Assembly: GCA_913060815.1 (NCBI GenBank)
Contig: CAJXSZ010000024.1
Coordinates: forward strand, 1-47,393
Origin: an uncultured Sulfitobacter sp.
GTDB lineage: Bacteria > Pseudomonadota > Alphaproteobacteria > Rhodobacterales > Rhodobacteraceae
DNA length: 47,393 nt
Reading direction: 5' to 3'
The position numbers were made by a program, and so were the translations under genes. This document shows positions 17,360 through 26,291 of the stretch, piece after piece; position 1 is the first letter of the stretch; every line of letters starts with the position of its first letter. Below the pieces are notes generated by a model. That model was not told the origin of the DNA. It saw nothing but the letters and a program-made list of their open reading frames with translations, and did not search any database.

Positions 17360-19200
17360 GTGCGCCCGAACAACCGCTCGATGTCGCTGAGCTTAAGCTC
17401 CACGTAAGTGGGGCGCCCGTGGTTGCACTGGCCCGAATGCGGCGTCGCCTCCATCTCGCGCAGAAGCGCATTCATCTCCTCACCGCGCATCCAGCGGCCC
17501 GAACGGATGGAGCCGTGACAGGCTACACGGCTCAGGATCGCTTCGATGCGCGCTTGCACCAGCAGGCTCTCGCCCTCACCCTCCAACTCGTCCAGAATAT
17601 CGCGGATCATCGCCTCGGCGTTGACCTCGCCCAAGATCGCGGGCGTTTCACGCACAGCAATTGCATCGCCGCCAAACGGCTCGATCCCGAGACCGAAGCT
17701 GGCCAGCTCTTCGGCCACGCCCAGAATGGCGCCGCGGTCCGAAGACGAGAGCTCGATGATTTCGGGAATGAGCAGCGCCTGCGCAGGAACCCCGTTCTCT
17801 GCCATCTGGTTCTTGAGTTTCTCATAGACCAACCGCTCGTGTGCGGCGTGCTGGTCCACGATGACCATGCCTGTGGCGGTCTGCGCAATGATGTAATTCT
17901 CATGCACCTGACCGCGCGCGGTCCCTAGCGGATAGTCCACGCGCGCCTCATTCTCCTGCGGTGTCTCCTCGCTCGGCGTTTCTACACGTCCCCACATGCC
18001 TTGAATCTCGGCAAAGCCCTCGGGTGCTTGAGCCTGATATGCAGTGCCCCGTGCACTCATAGATGGACGGTCCATCTGATACACCCGCGCCTCGCCTGTT
18101 GGCTCAGGGCGCATCGCGCCAAGCGTCGCATCGGCCACAGTGGTTGACGCACGGTGCCCCGCGTTCGCCAGCGCATGGCGCAGAGAAGAGACGATAAGCC
18201 CGCGCACCAGTCCCGGATCGCGAAAGCGGACCTCGGATTTGGCGGGATGCACGTTCACGTCCACCAGCGTGGGATCGCAATCAACGAAGAGTGCTACCGC
18301 GGGATGACGGTCACGGCTCAGAAAGTCGAAATACGCCCCTCGCAGCGCGCCGATGAGCATCTTGTCTTTCACAGGTCGCCCGTTCACGAACAGATATTGC
18401 GCCACCGCAGAGCCGCGCGAATAGGTGGGCAAGGCAGCAAAGCCTGTGAGGTGGAAACCCTCGCGCTCGGCATCAATCGCCAGCGCATTCTCCGCAAATT
18501 CACGTCCGAGCACCTGCCGCAAGCGGCCATGCAGCGCGTCGAACAGATCGCCCTGTTCAGCCTCGGCGCGAAAGACTTCGCGGCTTTGTTCGCGGCTCAC
18601 GTCGCGCAGCACGAACCGCACGAAAGGCTCCGCCATGGCGAGCCGTTTGATCACATCGCCAATCGCCTGCGCCTCGGCGCGGTCGGTACGCAGGAATTTA
18701 AGCCGCGCAGGCGTCGCGTAAAACAGATCGCGCAGGGTCACCACTGTGCCCGCGCTCAGTCCTGCCGGTTTGACGGCAGCCTGCTTGCCTCCCGTCACAT
18801 TGATCTCGGCCCCGTCATGGCCTTGGGCACGGCTGGTAATGGTCAAACGGCCAACCGCCCCAAGCGAAGGCAACGCCTCACCGCGAAAGCCGAAAGAATG
18901 GATATTAAGGAGGTCCGTTCCGTCAATCTTTGAGGTCGCGTGACGCGACAGCGCCAGCGGCAGATCATCCCCCGCGATGCCGCAGCCATCATCGGTCACA
19001 CGAATGAGCGTCTTGCCACCATCCGCATATTCGACGGTAATGCGCGTGGCCCCCGCATCAATCGCATTCTCGACCAGTTCCTTGACCGCAGAGGCCGGAC
19101 GCTCCACGACTTCACCCGCCGCGATGCGGTTGATCGCTGTCTCGTCCAATTGCCGAATAATCGGCTGCGGAGTGCTCATGTTGGGGTCAGGGTTATGCAT
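17356..19200 (-). CDS. mutL: DNA mismatch repair protein MutL
   Basis: A 614-residue MutL. The N-terminal GHKL ATPase carries ELVENAIDAGA, DDGCGI and GFRGEALPS. A low-conservation linker (about 335-425) precedes the C-terminal dimerisation domain. That domain contains the endonuclease motif DQHAAHERLVYE and a CNHGRP variant of the metal-binding CPHGRP motif, so this is the nicking type expected in organisms without MutH. The ATG at 19200 is used; another ATG seven codons in is possible, and neither has a strong ribosome site. First gene of the mutL-rmuC-dehydratase operon. Confidence 0.95.
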   Translation of the reverse strand: MHNPDPNMSTPQPIIRQLDETAINRIAAGEVVERPASAVKELVENAIDAGATRITVEYADGGKTLIRVTDDGCGIAGDDLPLALSRHATSKIDGTDLLNIHSFGFRGEALPSLGAVGRLTITSRAQGHDGAEINVTGGKQAAVKPAGLSAGTVVTLRDLFYATPARLKFLRTDRAEAQAIGDVIKRLAMAEPFVRFVLRDVSREQSREVFRAEAEQGDLFDALHGRLRQVLGREFAENALAIDAEREGFHLTGFAALPTYSRGSAVAQYLFVNGRPVKDKMLIGALRGAYFDFLSRDRHPAVALFVDCDPTLVDVNVHPAKSEVRFRDPGLVRGLIVSSLRHALANAGHRASTTVADATLGAMRPEPTGEARVYQMDRPSMSARGTAYQAQAPEGFAEIQGMWGRVETPSEETPQENEARVDYPLGTARGQVHENYIIAQTATGMVIVDQHAAHERLVYEKLKNQMAENGVPAQALLIPEIIELSSSDRGAILGVAEELASFGLGIEPFGGDAIAVRETPAILGEVNAEAMIRDILDELEGEGESLLVQARIEAILSRVACHGSIRSGRWMRGEEMNALLREMEATPHSGQCNHGRPTYVELKLSDIERLFGRT

Positions 19201-19266
19201 GCCGCAAGACCTAGCATGAAAGCCCGCGATTCTAAAAGGAGCAGTCGATGTGATTTGCCCAAGGTT

Positions 19267-19755
19267 TCAGGCAATCACGGTATAAGGCTGATCCAGCGTG
19301 ACTTCCTCGAGATTGGGCGTCTCTCCGATGCGGTCCACTACTGCAAACAAGCCCGGCGCATGCAGGGGCGTCAGCACACCGTGCCAGACCCCACGGTGGA
19401 AATTAATTCCTTGATGCGGGGCCGTCAGGAACGCGCGCGGTGCAGCGGGCTGGCCGCCCTCATCCTGCGCCACGATCACCAGAAAAGGATGGGCCGTCAT
19501 CGGAATGAACGCCTGACTGCCTTCGGGATGCCGCTCGAGCAGATCGAATGTGTACGGTAAGCTGCGCGGCTGCGCATCAAAAAGGCTGAGGCCTGCGCGC
19601 CCCTCTGGTCCGAAATCAAGCGCGGCGCGGTCGTGATACCGCCCGCATAGCCCTGCATTGATCATCTTGTCTGGCGCACCTGCGACCTCAAGTACATCAC
19701 CAAAAGGGGCAAAAGCCTGTGCGGTCAGCGGCTCGGTTCGCAGGTCAAAGCTCAT
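19267..19755 (-). CDS. allA: Ureidoglycolate lyase
   Basis: A 162-residue cupin-fold enzyme that splits ureidoglycolate into glyoxylate and urea, the last step of allantoin breakdown. Family landmarks are the N-terminal EPLTAQAFAPFGDV, the FERHPEGSQAF-like segment (LLERHPEGSQAFIPM) and the metal-proximal HRGVWHGVL near residue 118. ATG at 19755 overlaps the stop of the upstream aminohydrolase gene (ATGA); the longer open frame upstream lies inside that gene and is not used. Together the two genes form an operon for the terminal ureide steps, with urea as a product. Confidence 0.9.
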   Translation of the reverse strand: MSFDLRTEPLTAQAFAPFGDVLEVAGAPDKMINAGLCGRYHDRAALDFGPEGRAGLSLFDAQPRSLPYTFDLLERHPEGSQAFIPMTAHPFLVIVAQDEGGQPAAPRAFLTAPHQGINFHRGVWHGVLTPLHAPGLFAVVDRIGETPNLEEVTLDQPYTVIA

Positions 19756-20561
19756 AGCGGCATGTGACGGTTCACGTCCTTGTAGAGCAGATAGCGGAAC
19801 GGCTCGGATCCCGTAGCCGTGCAAGCTTGGGGGCAGAAGGCGCGCAGCCACATGAAATCACCAGCCTCTACAGGCACCCAATCTTTGTTGAGCAGGTAAT
19901 CTGCCTTACCTTGCAGCACATAGAGGCCATGCTCCATCACATGGGTCTCGGCAAAGGGGATCACCCCACCGGGTTGGAAGGTGACAATGTTGACGTGCAT
20001 GTCGTGGCGCAGGTCATCAGGCTCCACAAACCGCGTAGTCGCCCAGACGCCATCGCAATCGGGCATAACTGTTGGTTCTACAGCCTGATCCGAAGTCACA
20101 AAAGCTGAAGGAACATCCACGCCTTCCGCCCCGACATAACGTTTGCGGATCCAGTGGAACTGCGCCACGGCATCGCTGTCATTCCAGATCGTCCAGACCG
20201 TGTCGGGCGGAATATAGGCATAGCCGCCAGCGTCCAGCACGTGGCGCGCGCCATCGATGTTGAGCGTGATTTGACCTGTGGCCACAAAGACTACCGATTG
20301 TGCTTCTGGATCATCCTCTGGCGCGTCAGAGCCGCCAGCAGGCGCGAGTTCCACGGCGTACTGACTGAATGTCTCTGCAAACCCTGAAAGGGGCCGCGCC
20401 AGCACCCACATGCGCATATTGCTCCATGCGGGCAGATAGCTGGTGACGATATCGCGTTGGGTGACGGCGGGCAGGACGGCGTAAGCGGGTGTAAACACCG
20501 CTGTGCCCTCGGGCGAGACGCTTTGATCCGGCAGGCCACCGGGAGGGAAGGCATAGCTCAT
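19752..20561 (-). CDS. allE: (S)-ureidoglycine aminohydrolase
   Basis: A 269-residue bicupin that releases ammonia from (S)-ureidoglycine to give ureidoglycolate. The C-terminal cupin carries the Mn-binding set in FAETHVMEHGLYVLQG. The N-terminal cupin starts with the family pattern AVLPAVTQRDIVTSYLPAWSNMR. GGAG lies upstream of the start. It is translationally coupled to ureidoglycolate lyase. The allantoinase and transporter that would complete the route are not in this window; the M20 hydrolase at 4844-6034 is a possible allantoate amidohydrolase. Two TTTGCTA repeats 13 bases apart lie upstream, at 20599-20605 and 20612-20618. Confidence 0.9.
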   Translation of the reverse strand: MSYAFPPGGLPDQSVSPEGTAVFTPAYAVLPAVTQRDIVTSYLPAWSNMRMWVLARPLSGFAETFSQYAVELAPAGGSDAPEDDPEAQSVVFVATGQITLNIDGARHVLDAGGYAYIPPDTVWTIWNDSDAVAQFHWIRKRYVGAEGVDVPSAFVTSDQAVEPTVMPDCDGVWATTRFVEPDDLRHDMHVNIVTFQPGGVIPFAETHVMEHGLYVLQGKADYLLNKDWVPVEAGDFMWLRAFCPQACTATGSEPFRYLLYKDVNRHMPL

Positions 20562-20727
20562 ATGGGCTGCTCCAATATCGAAAGATGGGTTTCGCCCCTT
20601 TGCTATGTTCTTTTGCTACGATGATAAAGAGGAGGCGTCATACGCCCACGGTATCGATTTGGATCAAACAGCTGCGGCCAGTCGCAGTCGCGCACCTGAG
20701 GCACAACTGGAGCACCAAAATACAATC

Positions 20728-20751
20728 GGGCTGGACATTGCTGTCCAGCCC
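20728..20751 (-). terminator. Terminator after LysM gene
   Basis: A perfect 10-bp stem (GGGCTGGACA / TGTCCAGCCC) with a TTGC loop lies about 43 bases after the LysM gene stop. On the minus strand it is followed by GATTGTATTTTGG, a loose T-rich tract. This fits an intrinsic terminator that separates the LysM operon from the ureide genes downstream on the same strand. Confidence 0.75.
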
Positions 20752-20793
20752 GTTGCTCACCCGAAGTCACTTAGACTTATTTATTGTTATTAT

Positions 20794-21930
20794 TCAGCGT
20801 GGTATGTGTATCAGCTGGCCTGTTTGGATCTTGTCGGGCGATTGTAGGATGTCCGGATTAGCCTCCAGAATGCGCGGGAACGCAGCGGGCCGTCCGTAAA
20901 ACTGGAGTGCGATATAGGCGAGACTGTCTCCCTCCTGAACCGCGTAATAGCGCAGACCGTTCAAAGTCTGGCTACGCGCAGGCGAGGCCGCAAATATCTT
21001 GCGCGACATATCAAGGGCTGCCTCTTCGGAGACCGCAGTACGATCTTTCAACAAAGAGGCCTGCACCAGATTGAACATCATGGTCTCAACATCAACTGCG
21101 CCCGCAGTAGTATAGAGCGCTTTCGACAATTTCATCTCGTTGCGTGCAATCGCGTCGAGCATGAGGTGCGAAGAGGTCGGGTTCTCGAGCCGCGCATTCT
21201 GGGTAGACAGGCGGATACGCTGGGCCCCTGCACGCTCGTACGTCTCAACACGATAGGCGCCAGCAAGCACGCTTTCGCGCAGCATGCGCAGCTTGTTGGC
21301 ACTCAGGGTTTCGAGCGCCTCATTGGATTCTTCTTTTGCAGAAACTTCTTGCACAGGTGCAGACACAGGTAGAGCGGCCGCGACTGCACCATTGAGCGTT
21401 GACACAACTTTCTCTTCGGGCAGGTCGCTCGGGGCCGCTGTCATCGTCATATCTGCAATTGCGGCACGCGTTGTAACCTCTGGGTCAGCCAGAGGCTCTG
21501 CTGGTGCAGAGAATTTCGCGATCTGGGCGTCAGACGTGTCATCCCCCCCCATCGAAACGGCAACCACAACACCGATGGCGACAGCACCAAGTGCCGCTGC
21601 TGCGACGGGAGGTAATGCAGGGCGCTCAAAGAAACGCGGCGGGGGCTTTTTGAAGAACCCAATCGGAGAGAACCCAGCCTGTTTTGGCGTTGGCGTAAAC
21701 GGCTCATAGGGTCTCGGGACGATTTCAGGCTCTGACGCGGGCTCTAATACTGGCTTGGGCGCGCTTAGCTGGCGTTCCCATTCCTCACGGTCAAACCCGT
21801 CATATGTGATGGATGGGGACGCCCCGGTCGCGGCCTGCACGACGAACTCTTCCTCGGTCTGCGGGACCACGGGTGCCTGCCGCGGGGACGGGCCTGTATT
21901 AAAAGAAATTTTTGGCTTCTGGTTGCTCAC
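20794..21930 (-). CDS. Membrane-anchored LysM-domain protein
   Basis: A 378-residue protein with a cytoplasmic Pro-rich N-terminal part (about 1-105), one membrane helix (about 108-127, ALPPVAAAALGAVAIGVVVA), an Ala/Glu-rich extracytoplasmic stalk, and a C-terminal LysM domain (about 329-378) starting YAVQEGDSLAYIALQFYG. LysM domains bind peptidoglycan, so it likely links the inner membrane to the wall. The GTG at 21930 is chosen because AGGA sits nine bases upstream and the frame then begins five bases after the previous gene; an in-frame extension upstream is unsupported. Co-transcribed with the rhodanese-fold gene. Confidence 0.8.
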   Translation of the reverse strand: MSNQKPKISFNTGPSPRQAPVVPQTEEEFVVQAATGASPSITYDGFDREEWERQLSAPKPVLEPASEPEIVPRPYEPFTPTPKQAGFSPIGFFKKPPPRFFERPALPPVAAAALGAVAIGVVVAVSMGGDDTSDAQIAKFSAPAEPLADPEVTTRAAIADMTMTAAPSDLPEEKVVSTLNGAVAAALPVSAPVQEVSAKEESNEALETLSANKLRMLRESVLAGAYRVETYERAGAQRIRLSTQNARLENPTSSHLMLDAIARNEMKLSKALYTTAGAVDVETMMFNLVQASLLKDRTAVSEEAALDMSRKIFAASPARSQTLNGLRYYAVQEGDSLAYIALQFYGRPAAFPRILEANPDILQSPDKIQTGQLIHIPR

Positions 21931-21935
21931 ACTGT

Positions 21936-22547
21936 CTATTCCTGCACTGTAAGACCGACAACAGACCACACCTGCATCCCACCCCGATAATACCGGAGCT
22001 TTTCAGGCGGATACCCGGCCTTGAGCAAATGCGCGATCAATTGACCAGCCGCATTTTGTGAAGGCCCGTTGTCAAATACGACAAGAGGCTGCGCATCGGC
22101 GAAGTTGAAAACATCCTCAAATGACCGTGCACCCAGTGCCTTCAAAATATCATCACGGAACGCATTATTCTCGCCCATCGTCTCATACGGAAGGCTGACT
22201 GATCCAGGGATATACCCCATAGACCGCCCCGCTGGCATGCGCGCATCGACAAGCAAACCCTGACTTTGAGCCACACCATTTATCAGGAAATCCAGAACCT
22301 CGGGTTCGGTCACCGTTTCGATGCTATCCGCCACACGCTTTGGCCCGATGCAGTCGGGGTCACAAGAAGCAGGAACTGCCGCAAAACGCGCCGCGTAAGC
22401 GGGTGCCTCGGCTGAATTAGGGGAGATGGTCAAAGACACACCATCAAAAACGAAAGACACTTCAGCACGGGCCAAATCGCTTTGCGCCTGCGCGGCAATA
22501 GCATATGCCCCCAAGGCAGCAGCCAGTATAAGTGATCGTCCAAACAT
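21936..22547 (-). CDS. Secreted rhodanese-like protein lacking the catalytic cysteine
   Basis: A 203-residue protein with a signal peptide (cleavage near AIAAQAQS, about residue 20) and a rhodanese-like domain (about 80-203) showing LLVDARMPAGRSMGYIPGSVSLP. The active-site loop that normally begins with Cys reads VFDNGPSQNAAG (near 158-168) and has no cysteine, so sulphurtransferase activity is unlikely. A Cys62/Cys66 pair (SCDPDC) lies outside the loop and could form a disulphide or bind metal. ATG at 22547 has GAGGGG upstream. It precedes the LysM gene by five bases, so a cell-envelope role is inferred. Confidence 0.75.
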   Translation of the reverse strand: MFGRSLILAAALGAYAIAAQAQSDLARAEVSFVFDGVSLTISPNSAEAPAYAARFAAVPASCDPDCIGPKRVADSIETVTEPEVLDFLINGVAQSQGLLVDARMPAGRSMGYIPGSVSLPYETMGENNAFRDDILKALGARSFEDVFNFADAQPLVVFDNGPSQNAAGQLIAHLLKAGYPPEKLRYYRGGMQVWSVVGLTVQE

Positions 22548-22929
22548 TGCGCCCCTCACTTCGGCCACCACATATAGGTATTGGGTCAGCAAAACCGGTC
22601 GGCCGAAGATTACGCCACAAGATATAGGGTAAGTGCGAATCACTCGTCAAAGTAAAAAATAGCCTACTAGGGGGAATTATTCGAAACGCCCACCCGCGTT
22701 GCGGGTATGCAATCGCCATAAACGAGAATTCACCAGCCTCGCATTACCTTTTCGCCTCTATCACAGCGCAGTTCCGGCTGTACTTTTCAGGTCGACCTTC
22801 AACCCAATCGCGCGGCGACGATTTCTGGTGGTCATGCGCGCTATCCCCTACGTCAGATAAAGCCTCGCTTGCATATCCTCCGTGTGCCATGCGAGTTTAC
22901 GGCTGCGTTTGCGCGAAAGGGGTCGCTAC
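22548..22929. other. Divergent intergenic region
   Basis: A 382-base gap between the rhodanese-like gene and deoC, which diverge. It contains the minus-strand promoter at 22621-22650, a short ACCCGC/GCGGGT inverted repeat at 22692-22706, and the AAAGGGG ribosome site of deoC just before 22930. I find no convincing small gene in it. Confidence 0.6.
22621..22650 (-). promoter_or_regulatory. Sigma-70-type promoter for the rhodanese-LysM operon
   Basis: The minus strand has TTGACG (22645-22650) followed after 17-18 bases by CTATAT/TATATC (22621-22627). This is a close match to the housekeeping consensus and predicts a leader of about 65 bases before the ATG at 22547. Confidence 0.55.
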
Positions 22930-23931
22930 ATGAACACCAAAATTCAGACTGGGCAGCAGACAGCTGCCGCGCAGCTGCCGCAAGTGACAGAGCCGCGCAA
23001 TGCAGGCATGGGATTGGACCTCAATTGGGTGCTGGGTGTGCAGGCAAATACCTCAGCGATCGAGCGGCGCGCGGCGTCCTTGCCTGCGCGCAGGTCCGTT
23101 AAGAAAGCGTATCAAGCAGCGTGGTTACTGAAGGCGGTGACATGTATCGACCTGACCACTCTGTCGGGTGATGATACAGCACGGCGCGTAGGCCGTTTGT
23201 GCGCCAAAGCGCGCCAGCCTATCGCGGCTTCAACGCTCGACGCCCTCGCAATACCACCGATTACTGTCGGTGCTGTCTGCGTCTACCACGAGATGATTGC
23301 CCCCGCTGTCACAGCTCTGAGCGGCAGTGGCATTCCTGTGGCCGCCGTCTCCACCGGCTTTCCTGCCGGCCTGTCTCCCCTCCCCCTGCGCATCGCGGAG
23401 ATCGAGCAATCTGTCGCAGCAGGTGCCGCAGAAATCGACATTGTCATCTCGCGGCGTCATGTGCTGGAGGGAAACTGGCAAGCGCTTTATGACGAAATGC
23501 GCGCCTTTCGTGCAGCGTGTGGCGATGCCCACGTAAAAGCGATCCTCGCGACGGGAGAGTTGGGCAGCCTGCGCAATGTTGCCCGCGCCTCGCTGGTCTG
23601 CATGATGGCAGGGGCCGATTTCATCAAGACATCTACGGGTAAGGAAAGCATCAATGCCACCCTTCCCGTCAGCCTCGTGATGATCCGCGCCATTCGCGAC
23701 TACTATGCGCATACGGGATACCGCGTCGGTTACAAACCTGCGGGAGGCATCTCGAAGGCAAAAGATGCGATCACTTACCTCGCGCTTATCAAGGAGGAGC
23801 TCGGAGACCGCTGGCTCCAGCCCGACCTATTCCGCTTTGGTGCGTCATCGCTGCTGAACGACATCGAGCGCCAGCTCGAGCATCACGTGACAGGCGCCTA
23901 CTCCGCTGGCTACCGCCACCCCACCTCCTGA
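22930..23931 (+). CDS. deoC: Deoxyribose-phosphate aldolase
   Basis: A 333-residue class I aldolase that splits 2-deoxyribose 5-phosphate into acetaldehyde and glyceraldehyde 3-phosphate. The Schiff-base lysine is Lys233 in ADFIKTSTGKE, with a second conserved lysine in GYKPAGGI (near 271) and the N-terminal CIDLTTLSGDDT signature. It is longer than the roughly 250-aa E. coli form and resembles the longer type that also includes human DERA. ATG at 22930 follows AAAGGGG; upstream in-frame starts lack support. An aldehyde dehydrogenase gene begins 16 bases after its stop and could remove the acetaldehyde. Confidence 0.93.
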   Translation: MNTKIQTGQQTAAAQLPQVTEPRNAGMGLDLNWVLGVQANTSAIERRAASLPARRSVKKAYQAAWLLKAVTCIDLTTLSGDDTARRVGRLCAKARQPIAASTLDALAIPPITVGAVCVYHEMIAPAVTALSGSGIPVAAVSTGFPAGLSPLPLRIAEIEQSVAAGAAEIDIVISRRHVLEGNWQALYDEMRAFRAACGDAHVKAILATGELGSLRNVARASLVCMMAGADFIKTSTGKESINATLPVSLVMIRAIRDYYAHTGYRVGYKPAGGISKAKDAITYLALIKEELGDRWLQPDLFRFGASSLLNDIERQLEHHVTGAYSAGYRHPTS

Positions 23932-23947
23932 TCTGAAAGCACGCCCC

Positions 23948-26284
23948 ATGACCGTATCCGAGATTTTCCAGACGATGGACTATGGCACTGCCCCCGAAAA
24001 CGCCTCAGAGGCATTGGCGTGGATCGTCGACCAAGGCGGCCGCTTTGGCCACTTTATCAACGGCAAGATGACCCCAGTGGGCGAAGTGTTCGAGAGCCGC
24101 AATCCCGCCACGGGCGACGTGCTGGCGCATCTGAGCCAAGCCACTCAGGCGGATGTGGACGCCGCTGTGAAAGCAGCCCGCACCGCCCAGCCGAAATGGG
24201 AAGCCGCAGGCGGACACGCTCGCGCCAAGATCCTCTATGCCCTCGCACGGCTGCTTCAAAAACACAGCCGTCTCTTTGCTGTGCTCGAAAGCCTCGACAA
24301 CGGCAAACCAATCCGCGAGGCGCGCGATATCGACTTACCGCTGGCCCAGCGCCATTTCTATTATCACGCAGGCATGGCCCAACTGATGGAGAGCGAGCTG
24401 CCCGACAGCGCGGCACTCGGTGTTTGCGGCCAGATCATCCCGTGGAACTTCCCGCTGTTGATGCTCGCATGGAAAGTCGCCCCCGCCCTCGCGATGGGCA
24501 ACACCGTAGTCCTGAAACCCGCTGAATACACGTCGCTGACCGCGCTGCTCTTTGCCGATATCTGCACCCAAGCAGGCGTACCAAAGGGCGTCGTGAACAT
24601 CATCACAGGCGACGGCGCCATTGGCGAGATGATCGTCGCTGCAGATGTTGATAAGATCGCCTTCACAGGCTCCACCGCTGTGGGCCGCCGCATCCGCGAA
24701 GCCACCGCAGGCAGCGGCAAGGCACTGACGTTGGAACTTGGCGGCAAATCTCCCTACATTGTGTTCGATGACGCTGACATCGACTCCGCTGTCGAAGGTC
24801 TCGTCGATGCGATCTGGTTCAATCAGGGTCAGGTCTGCTGCGCAGGCTCCCGCCTGTTGGTCCACGAACCCATCGCCGACATTTTCCACGACAAACTTCG
24901 CGCGCGCATGGACAAATTGCGCGTAGGCTCACCGCTGGACAAGAGCATTGACGTAGGCGCCATCGTCGATCCCAGCCAACTGGAAACAATCACTGGAATG
25001 GTCGCCGCCAATACCGCAGGAACCACTCATGTGGCCGCCGTCGAGCTGCCCACGGAGGGCAGCTTCTATCCCCCCACCCTCATCACCGATCTGCATCCCG
25101 CCGATACGCTGATGCAGGAGGAAGTCTTTGGCCCCGTTCTTGTCTCGACCACCTTCCGCACCCCCGCGGAAGCCGTGAGCATTGCCAACAACACCCGCTA
25201 CGGTCTGGCGGCGACAATCTGGAGCGAGAACGTCAACCTCGCCCTCGACATCGCCCCCAAACTCGCCGCCGGCATCGTCTGGATTAACGGCACCAACATG
25301 ATGGACGCCGCCGCAGGCTTCGGCGGCGTGAAGATGAGCGGCTTTGGTCGTGAAGGCGGATGGGAAGGCCTGAGCGCCTACACCAAACCCGCCATTGCCG
25401 GGAAGCCCCTCAAATCCGTATCAGCCATGACGGGTAAAGGTGCACCAGCAGACGGTATCGACCGCACTGCAAAGCTTTACATCGGCGGCAAGCAAACCCG
25501 CCCCGATAGTGGCTATTCCATTCCTGTCTGGGCAAAGAATGGCGATCTGATGGGCCATGTCCCTCACGCCTCCCGTAAGGATGTGCGCAATGCAGTTGAG
25601 GCTGCCCAAGCCGCCAAGGGCTGGAGCAAGACAACAGGCCACACCCGCGCCCAGATCCTATATTTCATCGCCGAGAACCTCTCCGCACGCGGGTCCGAAT
25701 TCGCCCAGACCCTTGACCAGATGCAGGGTGGAAACGCGGGCACCAAAGAAGTCGACGCTGCCGTGCAGAGCCTCTTTACCTACGCCGCTTGGGCCGACAA
25801 ACACGATGGGCAAATCCACGGCGTTCCCATCCGCGGCGTCGCGTTGGCAATGAAGGAGCCCGTGGGCGTCATCGGCGCACTCTGCCCTGCCACATCACCG
25901 CTCGCAGGCCTTGTCACGCTTATGGCCTCCGCCATCGCCATGGGAAACCGCATCATCCTGAGCGCATCCGAGGCTTTCCCCCTTGCCGCGACAAACTTCA
26001 TGCAAGTGCTGGAAACATCAGACGTCCCTGCAGGCGTGGTCAACATTCTCACAGGTCCCCACGCAGACGTGGCCGACACTCTGGCCGCCCACATGGACAT
26101 CGACGCTGTCTGGAGCTTTGGCGACCCCGCGCATGACGCAACGATCGAGCGCGGCTCTGCCTCTAATCTAAAACGCACGTGGGTTCAAAACGGCCAAGCC
26201 GCCGACTGGCAAAAACCGGACGCCAAACGCTTCCTGTCCCAATCAACAGAAATCAAAAATGTCTGGGTCCCCTACGGAGAGTAA
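23948..26284 (+). CDS. Two-domain aldehyde dehydrogenase, ALDH16 type
   Basis: A 778-residue protein with a complete N-terminal aldehyde dehydrogenase (about 1-495) and a second, partial ALDH-like domain (about 505-778). The first has general base Glu263 (LELGGKSP) and catalytic Cys297 in FNQGQVCCAG. The second keeps the Rossmann-like features (GVIGALCPATSPLAG) but no catalytic cysteine motif. This architecture matches ALDH16, whose bacterial form was characterised from Loktanella, another roseobacter. In that family the second domain contributes to structure and dimerisation. Directly downstream of deoC, it probably oxidises acetaldehyde from deoxyribose, which is inference from position. 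Confidence 0.88.
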   Translation: MTVSEIFQTMDYGTAPENASEALAWIVDQGGRFGHFINGKMTPVGEVFESRNPATGDVLAHLSQATQADVDAAVKAARTAQPKWEAAGGHARAKILYALARLLQKHSRLFAVLESLDNGKPIREARDIDLPLAQRHFYYHAGMAQLMESELPDSAALGVCGQIIPWNFPLLMLAWKVAPALAMGNTVVLKPAEYTSLTALLFADICTQAGVPKGVVNIITGDGAIGEMIVAADVDKIAFTGSTAVGRRIREATAGSGKALTLELGGKSPYIVFDDADIDSAVEGLVDAIWFNQGQVCCAGSRLLVHEPIADIFHDKLRARMDKLRVGSPLDKSIDVGAIVDPSQLETITGMVAANTAGTTHVAAVELPTEGSFYPPTLITDLHPADTLMQEEVFGPVLVSTTFRTPAEAVSIANNTRYGLAATIWSENVNLALDIAPKLAAGIVWINGTNMMDAAAGFGGVKMSGFGREGGWEGLSAYTKPAIAGKPLKSVSAMTGKGAPADGIDRTAKLYIGGKQTRPDSGYSIPVWAKNGDLMGHVPHASRKDVRNAVEAAQAAKGWSKTTGHTRAQILYFIAENLSARGSEFAQTLDQMQGGNAGTKEVDAAVQSLFTYAAWADKHDGQIHGVPIRGVALAMKEPVGVIGALCPATSPLAGLVTLMASAIAMGNRIILSASEAFPLAATNFMQVLETSDVPAGVVNILTGPHADVADTLAAHMDIDAVWSFGDPAHDATIERGSASNLKRTWVQNGQAADWQKPDAKRFLSQSTEIKNVWVPYGE

Positions 26285-26291
26285 CCTCAAT

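Noticed and set aside
20605..20847. Possible small plus-strand gene (80 aa)
   Set aside because: It runs through the terminator hairpin and into the LysM gene, has no ribosome site at its ATG and no recognisable family.
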